Assembly: GCA_002102555.1 (NCBI GenBank)
Contig: MCFL01000022.1
Location: 186,001 to 250,000, forward strand
DNA from: Catenaria anguillulae PL171
Taxonomy: Eukaryota > Blastocladiomycota > Blastocladiomycetes > Blastocladiales > Catenariaceae
Direction of reading: 5' to 3'
DNA length: 64,000 nt
In this document: one piece after another, positions 1-11,764 of the stretch
How positions within the stretch are numbered: position 1 is the first letter of the stretch
Layout: every line of letters starts with the position of its first letter
Translations under genes and position numbers: made by a program
The notes under the pieces: model-generated
What the model was told of the DNA's origin: nothing
Seen by the model: only the letters and a program-made list of their open reading frames with translations
Databases searched by the model: none

Positions 1-33
1 GGGTCGACTCTTGTAGAAACAATTGCGCGCCAA

Positions 34-1648
34 ATGCAAATCGAAATGCTCTACGACCTGCACGGCTCCTCGTCCAAACCCGCCAATGCGACCGGTAGCA
101 ACAACACCATGCTCAACCCTGCATCCACCTCGTCCGGGTCCCAATCGCCGCCCATGGTCCAAGGGTCTGCAAACTCGCTTCTTCCATCTGGCGATGCAAC
201 CCACGACTTGTCCGTGACTGGCCGATCAGCTGCCGCTATTTCATCGGGTAGCCAGTCGCTTGCAGGCGCGGTGCCGCTCGGGTCGCAGCGCCTCGGATTG
301 GGCAACGAGTATCCGATTCAGTCTGGCGTGGGTGGACTCGTGACGTCGGGCGCGGGCACGGGCGCGGGCCAGAAGCAGCAGATGAACGCGTTGCAGAGGT
401 CGGCTGCGGGTATGGAACAGTTGACGGGCATGGGCGCTGGTGTTGGAATGCGCGGCGCAAGTGAGCATACAGAGCAGAGCGAGTCGCTGTGGGATACCGA
501 GAACGATAAGGATCATATGGTGTGTCACTTGCCGTATGGGATGGCATGAGCCGGATTCCAGACTGACGTTCGTTTTTGTAGACGGAAGGCGAATCTTCCC
601 CCTCTCCAGAGTACGTTTCCGAAAACGCTTCGATGTTTGCCAATCCACGGATCCCAATTGACCTTGTATCATTTCCTTTGTACAAAGACCACCCCTTGCG
701 CCCAACGACCTCGACGCCCTCTTTTCGTACATTTCCCAATTCAAACCGGAATCCATCGACCTCGACCCAGTCTTGAAACCCTTTCTCCCCGACTACATCC
801 CCGCCATTGGCGACCTCGAAGCCATGATCAAAATCCCCGCCCCAGGTGCGCCGTCGGCTGCAAGCACCACGACTGCCCCGCCACCAGGTACCGCGGCGCC
901 TGCTGCTGAGGCATCTACCATGACGTTTTTCCAAGACTTAGGCATCACCATCCTGGACGAGCCCGCCGCCAAACAATCGGATCCGGCCGTGCTGCACTAC
1001 CAACTCAAAGCCATGAGCAAGGCGTTTGGACCCACGAGCACTGGCCCATCCGGCGACTCACGCGCCAAAAACAATGACTTGGACACGCCAGGTCTCGTGC
1101 ACGCCATTCACGCGCACGACCCGTTTGCGAAAAAGCTGGGCGATTGGATCACAAGTACCAATGCGCCCGAGTGGGCGGCCAATCGCGCAGTAGGCGGGTA
1201 TGCGCCCGCGGCGGGAAAGGCAAAGTATCCAACGACGGACAAGTTGATGGATGTATGGGACGAGGCGTTTGCGGGAGCGCCGACGAATCCCTTGGATGTG
1301 TTGACGAGCGTGGATCCGCGGACTGGCATGGGTCCGCTTGGGTCGCTAGATTTGCCGTTGAGCGAGGCTGTCAAGTTGGCGTGTGCTGTTCTGGGGATTC
1401 CAGTGCATGAGGCCCCTGGAGGAAAGAAGGGAAGAGGTTTGATTGATGCGTTACATTGCTTGTTTGAGGTGTATGCGGGCTTTGCCGAGAGTCAGCATTT
1501 CAGCAATGAGTTGGGCCAGGGCGCGAGTGGGAGCGGGATTGATATGACGGGGTTTCCGAGTGGCAGTGGTGAGTTTGGTATGGGCACGGACAATGGAGGC
1601 GCGAGTAATGGGGTTGGCGGCGGGCAGTCTGCCGAGTGGATGGGTTGA
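34..1648 (+). CDS. IFT46: Intraflagellar transport protein 46 (IFT-B subunit)
   Basis: IFT46 is a core IFT-B subunit needed to carry cargo such as outer dynein arms into the cilium, so it implies a flagellated zoospore. Three exons fit: 34-519, 582-610 and 688-1648, phases agreeing (about 491 aa). The conserved core is in exon 3: LKPFLPDYIPAIGDLEAMIK, then a 'LDEPAAKQSDPAVL' block, and a C-terminal part ending LHCLFEVYAGFAESQHF, as in other IFT46 proteins. The first ~160 residues are a Ser/Gly-rich extension that makes it longer than the 300-350 aa of animals and algae. The frame is open to the window edge, and TTGTAG at 11-16 looks like a splice acceptor, so the true start may lie upstream. 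It converges with the next gene (185 bp between stops). Confidence 0.92.
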
Positions 1649-1833
1649 CAGCTTTTGCGTCCTGAATCTCTCTTGTTTGGTCAATACACTTATTCTTCAA
1701 GTAGACGAAGGGATCAAGTCAGAGACTTTAAAACGATTTCATCGACTTACGTCATTTTCATTCCAACTATATTCCAAATTCCCAACCATGTGCGAACTGA
1801 TGAACTTCCGAGCTCCAACGGGTTGTACATAGT

Positions 1834-3707
1834 CTACTCGAGCTCGACTCCAAATCTACCCTGTCCCTCATCGACTACTACTTCTTGCTCCTCTTGCTCT
1901 TCCTCGGCGGCACTCGGGACTACCCTGGCGCCCGTCGCCAACAATGGCAACGGCGGCACTGGTGGCGCGTCATCCAACACCACAATGCCCCTGACCCTCC
2001 CCTCTCTTGCCCCAGTGTCCGTCGACGACGCGCGACTGGACGCGCCGGACGCCACAGCCCTGCGTCCCCTGGCCGTTGACGACCGAAACACACGCACGGC
2101 GGCCTCCTTTGCCCGCTGCACGCGGCCGCGACCGCCCGACGATTTCCGCGACATGGATACCTGCGACCCGGCGTCGTCGTCGTTGTCGCCATCGTCTCGG
2201 TCGTCCTGCGCATGCGGCGCACTTGACGTTGGCGTTGGCTCGGCCGCCACCGGATACATGGCCACATGTGCCTCGACTTCGGCCGCATACACGTCCATAG
2301 CGACCTCGATGCGGCCCGCAAACAACCGCACGTCATCAAACTCGGAGCTTGCGCAATAATCGGCCAAGCCGCGCAACTCGGCACGGTACTGATTCATAAG
2401 CGGCGGGGCATTGTGTTCGAGGCCAAACAGCACCAACTCCAGAAACGTGCACTTGCCCTCGGCCCCGTGCACCACCGTGGTGATGTCCTCAATCACATAG
2501 GGGAAGGCGATGGTGAGTGCATCCGTGAATGTCGGGTCGTGGTGCAGCAGCAAAATGAGTGTGTGCCCGGCAATCACGCGCAGGTCGTCGTTGAGGCCCG
2601 ACAGGCGCAAGAGGTCCGAGAAGAGCGACGGGTAGGACGGGTGCGAGAGGCGCACGAGGTCGAGCAGCAGCATGTTTTTCAGAATGAGCAGGCACCAGGG
2701 CGTGTTGATTGGGTCGTCTAGATGTCGAAACACGCAGTGTGAGCATGAGGACAGCATGGATGAGAGACCAAGAGTAAATCGTACCGAAATGAACAATCAT
2801 GATAATCTCCTTCTCAATGCGATACTTGCGAAACACGCCCACCATGGCCGGTACCAATTCCCCCTCGGGAGATGCCGTGAGAAACGTGGTCATGATGGCA
2901 ATCAAGTTGAGACACCGTTCCTTGACGGACCGGCGCTTTGTTCTAGTAAACACACGCACGACATCGCCCAAGCACCCGTGGCGGATGAACGTGATGTTGG
3001 CCTCGTATGAGATGAGCAGGCGCACAGACAGCGTCAAAAGCAGTTCCGTCAGTTCGCTGTTTGACCGGGATGAGAGCCGGCGGTGCATTGCACGAGCAAT
3101 GCCGGCTTCAATGACGCGTTTCTTTGCGGCGGCTATGGTATTGTGCGACGGAGTCAAGAGTCAAAGTCACAGAGTCAGACCCCAAGTCTTGAAAGGGTGG
3201 CAAGGGAACAGAGTGCGTACGATTGCCATGGACGAGGTCATAGACTGCGGTCGTTGCCGACAGGTAAGTTGCCTGAAGGGCAACATCGCTTTCAAGAACC
3301 GACAGCAAATGGTCCAGTGCATTTGCCTCGAGCAAAATGGGCGCATTCTTTTCCTTCTCGCTGTACGTGCACAAGACGGCCAAGAGCGTCGACTGCACCT
3401 CTGGATGGGTCGTGCGGTCTGTACACGTGCGCAGGAGCGTCCGGGCAAGCGAGTGTGTCAGGTCAAATGCCTGCAGCTCCTCAATGAGTGCGAGCCGGTG
3501 GTGGATGGACAGCGAGTGGTTGTCGAGCTGCTGGATGATTTCTTGGACGCGCTCGTCGGCGGTTTGCGGAAAGTACTTTGCGAGGGCGACGAGGGCGGCC
3601 AAGGTGACGACGGCGGCGGCGGCAGAATACCTGGCCCAGGGCCAGCCGGTCGAGAGTGAAAGAGAGGAGGGGGAGTGAGAGGCGGCAGCGGCGGCGGCGG
3701 TTGCCAT
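1834..3707 (-). CDS. Armadillo-like membrane-anchored protein, unknown function
   Basis: I do not recognise an orthologue. Three exons join in phase: 3707-3221, 3132-2785 and 2717-1834 (about 572 aa); introns begin GTACGC and GTACGA and end TAG. After an Ala-rich N-terminus there is one hydrophobic segment (about residues 28-46), then a long alpha-helical region of Leu-rich helical pairs typical of ARM/HEAT-like superhelices (for example LALIEELQAFDLTHSLARTL), up to about residue 450. The last ~110 residues are low-complexity: an acidic Asp stretch, then Arg/Ser-rich. The start ATG at 3707 has a good context (CCACCATGG). An N-terminal anchor followed by ARM-like helices suggests a scaffold on an organelle membrane; that is inference. 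It diverges from the Sel1 gene. Confidence 0.72.
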
Positions 3708-4083
3708 GGTGGTGGCCGGGGTGCGAGGTGTAGTTGTGGTGTCGGGTGCGAGACGGTCCAGTCAGAGACACAGGCAACAGTCGGGAGACAATTCTTTGGC
3801 AATGGGTGATGGCAATCAGATATGGTTACAACGCATGATGCGACTTCATTTCATCAAGTGATTTTCATGTTCTCATGGGGTAGGACTGTTACGGTTGTCG
3901 GCGCCAGGCTGCCATTGTTACGTAAGGCCCGTCAGGGTTGCCGTCATGGCGGCGGTTGCTGGGAGCGCTTTGACTTTGCTGACTATGATCAGTGATTAGT
4001 GATCAGTGATCATGCAACACAAGGATGAGTGCCACATGAGGACATCTCACTTGACGAGAGAATGAATGAATGAATGCTCCCCA
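3708..4083 (+). promoter_or_regulatory. Divergent intergenic region with short repeats
   Basis: This 376-bp gap separates two divergent genes and presumably holds both promoters. It contains two copies of GATCAGTGAT (3987-3996 and 4001-4010) inside an AT-rich TGATCA cluster. It also has a GAAT tetranucleotide run (4060-4077) that places four ATGs in all three frames just upstream of the Sel1 gene. No coding evidence is seen. Confidence 0.4.
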
Positions 4084-5778
4084 ATGTATCGCTCAATAGC
4101 CCACGCAACCACCCGCAGCGCTTTTGCGCCGCCGCCCCTCGCCGCCCACCGGCCAAAACGCTCAAGTGGCACCGCTTCCCCTGCCGGCTTCCTCGGCCTG
4201 CCTGTCCGCTTCAAGGCCACCGCTGTGCGCCGCGTCGTCCGCCCGCCAGCGTCAAACCGAAACCCAAGTGCTTCTGCAGCACCCGCACAGCAGGTCCGCG
4301 CGCCGAGTGCCATCTTTCCTGCCCACGAAGCGGATGATTCTTTGGAGGCCGCGACCGCCAACGGTGATCCCGAAACACCAAACGGCGGGCAAGGCGGCGA
4401 GCAGGTGATTCAGGTTACCGCGGCTGGTATGTGTTCCAAGATTTCCTGCCATGTGCTAGCAGTGCCAAGCCCTTGTCGCCGGCATTTGCGACTAAACCCC
4501 CGATCGAATGCTGCGCAGAGTTGTTTCCGCCTGACAGCATGATCAAATTGTGGCAATCGCGGCCGCCGAGCACGGCTGGCGTTCCGCTCAAGGTGTCGAG
4601 CAATGGCCTCAAGGAGATTGTGGCCAAGTTGGACAGATTGCTCGAGGGAAAGACGGTCAGCGAGGTCGTGGATGGGTTGGGCAAGGAAGGGTTGGATGGC
4701 CAGTGCAACGAGTTGCGAGCATGTGCGTGCGACTGAGCCCTCTTTGGGGTTGTGTGGCCGGGATTCATCTGACTCTTTTCTTGCTATTGTCTCAGTTCAT
4801 ACGGACGAGCGACAGTGGTCAGTGGTGGCTCAATTGCTGCTGGCTCACAATTCTTGTTCGTTCCCCTTAATCAGCATGGCAGCTCCTTTTGACAAATCTG
4901 ACCTCTTCTCCCACCTCTCACCAGTCAATGTCCACCGATCCTACCTGCTGTACGAGCTCGCCCGCCACGCCGGCGACTTTACCGCCGAATATGCTGTCGC
5001 GCGCATGTACCTCAAGGGTACATTTCCTCGACTCGCAATTGTCAAGACCGTCGTCACCTTCATCTCGTTTCTGACTTGACGTCTGTACACAGACAAATCC
5101 CCCGCCAAACTCGCCGCCGCCAAATCCCTGCTCACCTCTCTCGCCACCCGCGGCCACCCTCAAGCGCAACTGACCTTGGGCGGGCTGTACGCCGCCGACC
5201 CAGCCACCTCCTCCAAAGCCCTGTCGCTCTTTTCCACGGCCGCCGCCAACGGCCTACGCATTGCCTACGTCGAAGCCGGCCGCCTGCACTTGCACCTCAA
5301 TGAGCCCGATCTAGCCCGCGCTCAATTCACTCTTGCTGCGCGCGCGGGCGAGCCCAAAGGTCATTTTTATCTTGCTCAAATGTGTGCAAAGGAAAACAAG
5401 GACGACTGGCCATCGCTAGTGGAGCATTTGACGAGGGCCGCAGAGGGCGGGGTGCCCGAGGCACAGCATAATTTGGGCATGATGTATTTGCAGGGCAGGC
5501 CGGCCGTGGGTGAGGGTGGCAAGAGATTGCCAAAGGACGTCAAGCGGGCGAAACAGTGGTTGGAGTTGGCGGCCGCAAGGGGATTTTGGCCCAGCATGTT
5601 CAACTTGGCGCTCGTGTTGAGGAGTGAGGGCGGGGCCGAGCAGACGAGGCGTGCGCGAGAGTTGTTGGTCAAGTGTACCAAGGTGAGCGGCAAGTTTGGG
5701 GACGAGGCGAAACGGGAGTTGGAAAAGTTGGACAGGAGAGGGAGGAAGGTGGACGTCAAGGTGGCAAGGGGTGTGTGA
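4084..5778 (+). CDS. Sel1-repeat protein with mitochondrial-type presequence
   Basis: Four exons join in phase: 4084-4426, 4519-4722, 4796-5017 and 5093-5778. The first intron has a clear branch point (CGACTAAAC) before its acceptor. The N-terminus (MYRSIAHATTRSAFAPPP, then many Arg and no acidic residues) looks like a mitochondrial targeting sequence. A middle region has a predicted helical segment (GLKEIVAKLDRLLEGKTVSE). The C-terminal ~300 residues are Sel1/TPR-like repeats: AEYAVARMYLKG, AQLTLGGLYAADP, GHFYLAQMCAKE, AQHNLGMMYLQG and SMFNLALVLRSEG. Proteins of this type act as adaptors; several fungal mitochondrial Sel1 proteins assist respiratory complex assembly. The exact role is not known. 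An in-frame ATG at 4066 lies in an ATG-rich repeat, so 4084 is preferred. The 3' end converges with the ABC gene (108 bp). Confidence 0.72.
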
Positions 5779-5886
5779 TTATGTAGCACATGAAGCTTGT
5801 CATATAAGTATATTCAAGAGAAAGAGCGACACCATTGTTTGGGCATGACATGAAACGTGAAAGGCAGTTGCTGAGTATCACTTCTC

Positions 5887-8800
5887 TTATGCTTTTGCCC
5901 TCGTCTCCTCAGCTGCCTTGGCCGCCGCCAGCAAGTACTCCCACTCGCCACTCTCCTCGCACATCTTCCTGAAATGGGCCCCTGCGTCTCCCGCAGGCTT
6001 CTGAAGCAGCTCCCATGGCGTTCCCATCTCAACCACTTTGCCGTGACTCAACACCACCGCCAGATCCATATCAATCACGGTCCGTAGCCGATGGGCAATG
6101 CACAGCACCGTCGACTGACGGAACTCTTGCCGGAGCGCGTGTTGGATCCATTGATCGGCCAGGTTGTCCACACTTGCACTGGACTCGTCCAACACGAGAA
6201 TCTTTGAGCTGCGGACAAAGGCCCGGGCCAGGGCAATCAGTTGGCGTGTGCCAACCGACCAATTCACGGCTCCTTCGTGGACTTGGTCGTCGAGCGAGAC
6301 CGACGTCAAGTTGACGCGGTCAAGGGCCGACCGCAGTTCGGCGTCCGAGTGTTCTTGGAACATGTCGAGGTTTTGGCGGATGGTGCCCGTAAAGAGTGTC
6401 GGATCTTGTCTATACATGCAACCAAGACATCAAACCACATTGTCATAAACAGCCATGTGCCATGTGTACATATGTGCACCAACGAAAAGACGTACGGAAT
6501 AATCGTCATGCGCGACCGCAAATCGCCCAGCCCAATCTCCCTCGTGTCCACCCCATCAATCACAATGTGCCCACTCAATGGCTCCCACATGCGGAACAAT
6601 GTGGCCGCCATGCTACTCTTCCCCGAACCTGTCCTTCCAACAATGGCCACTTTGCTGGCCGCGGGCACGTTGAATGTGATATGGTCGAGTGCCAACTTGT
6701 CCGACGTTGGATACTGCAAGCACACGCTCTCGAACCTGATCGCGCCCGCGCCGGCCACGACGACGGCGGGCGGACCGCTGTCAGCACGGGTGCTTCTTGT
6801 GGCAGGTGGCAAAACTCGTCCACACGTTGGACAGAGTTCATGGACATTTCCAGGTAAGACTGGATGCGGGTGAGCCAAAGCACGCTTTCGCCAATACCAA
6901 GTGCATACGTCAAGGCGAGCCCAGCCCAACCGGCATCCAGAAGACCCAAGCGTACACCAACGACAACTGCAATCGAGGCGCAGAAAAGCAGGGACGCGTC
7001 AATGGCTTCAGTTCGAATGTTGAGCCAGCGGTTCGCCATCCACATCTGGAAATGCCGGAAACCAAGTCGAAATTGAGCGTGAGCGGTAAAGCTAAAGGAG
7101 AGAGGAGCAATTTCAACATACGAGCCACCACGGGGCATGATTTGTATCCACCCGCTGATACATGTCGCGCATGAACCGGTTCACTTGCCCGAATGCACGA
7201 ATCGTCGGCACACCATTGAGCGTCTCGTCAAACGCGGAGTAGATCGGACTGCGCGTAATGGAATCAAACCGCTTGAGCTCGCGCGACGACGCCAAGTACC
7301 GTTTGGCAACCTGCCAGTAAGCCCAAAACACTGGCGGCAAGAAAAACAAAAACGTCGGGGCAACAAATGCGACAAGAACCAGTGCTGTGGCACAGTCGAG
7401 GAAGGTGATGAGGAGCCACGACACGGTGCCACACACTTCACGATCGATTTCTTGAAGGTCCTTGCTGAAGCGGTTCGTGGCTCGGCCAATGGGCGTCTTG
7501 TCGAACCAGCAATGGGTGCGCGAAGGACCGAGGCGATGAGTTTGTCGTGAAGCGTGCGACTTGCCCGAATGGACCCGTAAAACTCAAAGACTGAGACGTG
7601 ATTGTAAAAAGCCATGAGCCATTGAGGTGCGCGGCTGGGCAACAGCGGAAAGGCAACGTACTCGGGAACCAGTACGCCATAAACAGCTGGGCAGCCCCAA
7701 AGGCCGCATAAGTACCCAGATACGACAAACCAGATGTCATTGGCGCTGTAGCCCACAACCGCAACACATTGTCGCCGGCCACGCCCAAAAAGTGCAGCAG
7801 CATCTGCAGCCCAACAATGCAAACCCAAAAGGCAATCCCGCCCGCAGACACAAAGTAGAGCTTGTACACGGACAGCGGAACGCTCCCCGTTTGTGCCTCT
7901 TCCTCCTCAATCAAGTTGCTCGTATCTTCGTCCTTGCCTTCTTGCTCGCGCCACTGAATCCTCATCTACCTTGACCACCGTCGTCGACCAGGATTCGCCG
8001 GGCACCGCACCTTCTCGTGGCTTTTCTCGGTTACTGCCCCGAGACGACGCGTCGTCATCGCCTGTCGTCTCGAGCAACTTTGCCAACTCGGACCCAGCGA
8101 GCTGCATCCTGCACTCTGCCAGCGACCCTTGAGCCACCACCCTCCCCTGATCAAGCACAACAATGTGATCTGCCTCGGGGACCACCAACCCAGTCGCATG
8201 CGTCACAAGAATCCTCGTGTGCTTGCCGAGCATGTCAGCAAACACTGGTTGAAAATGTGCTTGCCCGTCTCGCTATCGACCGCCGACAGCACGTCATCCA
8301 AGCACACGACGGTCGACGGGCCGTTGACGAGCGAAAACAGCGTTGCGCGCGCCAGCTGGATGCGCTGGCGTTGGCCGCCGACAGCACGACGCCACGCTCG
8401 CCGATTTGCGTCAAGTCGCCCTGGTCAAATGCCTTGAGGTCGCGCTCGAGCGCACATGCGCGCAAAACGTTGCGGTACAGCGAGTCGTCGACGGTGGCTC
8501 CAAACTTGATGTTGGCGCGAATCGTGTCGCTTTGCAGCCAGGCGGATTGCGCTACGTAGGCTGTGGAGTCGGGTTTCATGACCACGCCCGATTTCGTGTA
8601 CATTTCTAAACGCGTGGTGCCGTGATGGACATGAGGCAACTTGGCGGCGAAATAGAATGAAAGTGAATGAAAGCGTACCACCAAGCAAGGCCATCAACAG
8701 CGAACTCTTTCCGCTGCCAACCTGCCAATCACCACATTGAGCCCACCAGGCTTGAACGTGATGTTGATGTCACGCAAATGGAACTTTGTATCGTCGCTGC

Positions 8801-11308
8801 TCCACCCAAACGATGCATCACCACCAAACCCAATGGTCGCTTGCCGCTGTGCTGCTGACTAGTCCCGTTTCCAGTCGCGGGCATCACATCCAAGCAACCT
8901 CGTCCTCACGCATCAGCTTGCCAATGCGCTCCAAACTGACGCGCAGTTCGAGCACGCGATTGATGATCATTGGAAACATGTACAGCGGACCTTTGAGGAG
9001 CGAAAAGAGCGACAGCGCAGTGAAGACAATGGTTGCGTTGAGCGTTCCGCCTTGGAGAGCGACGTAGCTGGCAAAAGTGCAGAGCGAGACCATGATGGGA
9101 AGCGAACGGAACAAGACTTGGACAAAGGCGAGAAAGTAGCCAAACCGAGCAAGGCCGACAGTTCTTCAGAGCGGCGGGCGTTGATTTTGTCTGCAAACTT
9201 GGGTTCAAAGTGAAAGTACTTGATCCTGTGAACGAATGGAAAGGTGAATCGTGAATCGATCTGCGCAACACGCACGATCCGAGATAGCGGATATGACGTA
9301 CATGCGGATGCCCTGGAGCATTTCGTTGACCAAAGTCACGCGGCTGTCGGTCTTTTTCATGAGCACCCGTTGTCGCTTTTGAATCATGCCACCGGTGAAT
9401 GATTGAAGCGGGAGGTACACTAACGAGAGGTTGTGATGAGAAGCCATTGAAAGTGCAGGTAGACGAGCAGACAAAGCGTACCAATCATGAGCCCAACGCC
9501 AAACAGAGCGCTCCACCCAAGCAGCGCATAGAGCGACCCAAGTGCCACGACCAGCTGCAACGGCACGCCAACCAGATTCTGCACATACGCCGAGAACTCG
9601 GCAATTTTGTCCACGTCCACCGAAAACAGGGTTTGCAGTTCGCCAATGGTTGCCGAATCCGATTCCTCGTGCGACTGTGCCGGCTGAGCTGCGTCTTGTT
9701 CTGCATTGCCGCCTCCGGTCGCAGCGCCGCCTGCTCCATTTCCGGCATCGGCATCTGCATCTGCGGATGCCGCCTTGCCACCATGCTGGCGGCGACGCAA
9801 AACTTTGGCGTAAATCTGCGAAATCAAGGCACCCTTGACACGCAAGCCGATCCGGCGTCCCAGTAAATATGCCCGATTGTCTGCAACGGTACGCACCATG
9901 GACCCAATCAAAAGCCCAAAGATATACAACCACGGCACGCTGCGCATGGCGTTGGTATCGTCGCCGTCCTGTCCTTGGCCAGGCAGCTGCTGCGACTCGG
10001 GCTTTGATTCGAGATACTTGACAATGCGGTTGAGAAAAAACGGGCCGGTAAACTCGAGTAGGCCACACAAGAGTCCGAAAAATACTTGCCAACCGAGAAT
10101 GTGGCGAATCATGATGTACAAGGCGTGAAATACTTGGGCACCCTGGTGGCCGGCGTGCGAGACGAACAAGCGATGTGAGAGGACGGCACGATCTTTTGGA
10201 TTGAGGGCCCACACGTCCGTCTTTTCGAGCGGGCGGCGTTCGCCACGGAGCAAGAGCGGCGTGACCCATGCGAAGATGGCTTGCTCAAACCTGGGCAAAT
10301 CGGAATGTTAGCTTTAGCCAAGCAAGTGAAACTGGTTGGAGCAAGATTCATACCAGGACACGCGAGTTTCGAGCGAAGGCAGTGGTACGTCCGGATTGGT
10401 TCGTTCCCGGCGGCTGAGCAGCTCGTGCCGTTCGTTGAGATGACACAAGGCACCGAGACCCCAAGTGACGAGCAAGAGCGCCGAGACAACGACTTGTGCT
10501 ATCGCCGATGCTTCGAGTGCAGTGATGTTGTCATCATCGAGGTTGCGGTACGATTCCAGTTTGAGAACGGCAGCAACCGTGTTGAAAGAGGTAAAGAAGA
10601 AAACAGCCGTGTCGGAAAGACTTGTGCTAGAGCGAATGCGAATGATCCAGAATGCAAGCTATATGCGTAAACAATCCAGTCGGTAAGCGTAATTGGCTTG
10701 TGACATGCGAGAAAACTTGGAAACGAACCCAAGCAAACAAGTTGAGCAGGGCAGACAACAGCTCGTGCTCGCCGCCCCGTTCGGTGTACGTCCCAAACAG
10801 GAGACGGACGCCAAACACAATAATGCCACCGAGAACCAGTGTTGTTTGAATCAGAGGCCAGAACGATTCAGGGGAAGTACCGCTCGTGACCACTATCGCA
10901 TCCTGCTCACTGTCAAGTGCGCCATCTTCATCCGATGTGGGAACAGGCTCGTAAGTGTTGGTGCCACCAATCAAGATCTTCCAGGCAAATTGAATGGGCA
11001 CGCTGAGAAAGATGCCTGCTAGCAAGGCCAAGGGAAGCCACCTGTCAGGTGACAAACAAATTGAGTGTGAGTGAGTAGCTTGCACTGGCGACAAGCTAAG
11101 CGACGAGAAGGGAAACAAACAGATCGACAAAGCACGACGTCGGATAACCATCGGAATCCCACAGGTTCTAAAGAAGCGCACAAGTGGGTTTTGGCGAGCA
11201 GTTGAGTGAGTCATTCCGGGCTTTGGGGGTTTCACGGCAAATCGCGCACTGTGAGATGCTCCGTACCAGCCCGCCTTCACAGACCACTGTCGATCTAAAT
11301 GCCAACAT
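5887..11308 (-). CDS. ABCC/MRP-type full ABC transporter with TMD0 (frame-disrupted)
   Basis: An ATP-driven exporter of conjugates or metals of the MRP/Ycf1 class, probably vacuolar or plasma-membrane. The N-terminal exons join in phase: 11308-11267, 11167-11121, 11041-10729, 10658-10354, 10290-9482, 9419-9302 and from 9225 on. They give the MRP start ([16 protein letters not shown]), a TMD0, then TMD1 ([11 protein letters not shown]). NBD1 lies at about 8780-7910, TMD2 at 7900-6900 and NBD2 at 6760-5887. NBD2 keeps Walker [10 protein letters not shown] and Walker B KILVLDES; its signature is SVGTRQ, not the usual SVGQRQ. One-base gaps break the frame near 9150 (TMD1), 8720 (Walker A of NBD1), 8380 (LSGGQ of NBD1), 7945, 7515 and 6780. 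In each, one added base restores a conserved motif. Either the consensus is faulty or this is a recent pseudogene. Confidence 0.88.
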
Positions 11309-11764
11309 TGCCGGTCGTGCAACCATCTACTCCTGAGTGGTGTAGGGTGGTGATTTCGTTGCTTGTCAGGCGCGATCGTCGCGTGGGCAGTTTGGTGTGG
11401 GCTTGGCGCCGACGTTGACGGCACAGGAACGTGGAGAAAGGAAAGGGGAAAGGGGAGACAGATGACTGCCACTGGGTACTATTCGAGCAATGCCGATAGT
11501 CAATAGCTTGACGGGATTATATCCTGTTGCTCATCATACAAACATATACACATGCGTGTCAAGGCATGGGCGGCGCGTTAATGTTGATTGCTCGTCGGAA
11601 ACATCCGCGGATCGTTTTGATCGGCATCCCGCGCACGCCAGACGACGATTGACAACCTCTGCAACCTCAATCTTGCCTGAACGATAATATCTGTCAATTG
11701 CTATGAAAGCTCGAGTCATATGCATTCTGGGTATTCGAACGCCCCATACGATCACATCACAACC
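11309..11764 (+). promoter_or_regulatory. Divergent intergenic region, nothing specific seen
   Basis: This 456-bp gap lies between the divergent ABC transporter and ankyrin-like gene and should contain both promoters. A TATA-like GGATTATATCC is at about 11514. There is no credible coding frame. Confidence 0.3.

Noticed and set aside
5887-11308. Reading the ABC transporter as a true pseudogene.
   Set aside because: Splice sites and motifs are otherwise well kept, and the same one-base losses occur in many housekeeping genes of the window, so consensus error is at least as likely. Left open, not asserted.
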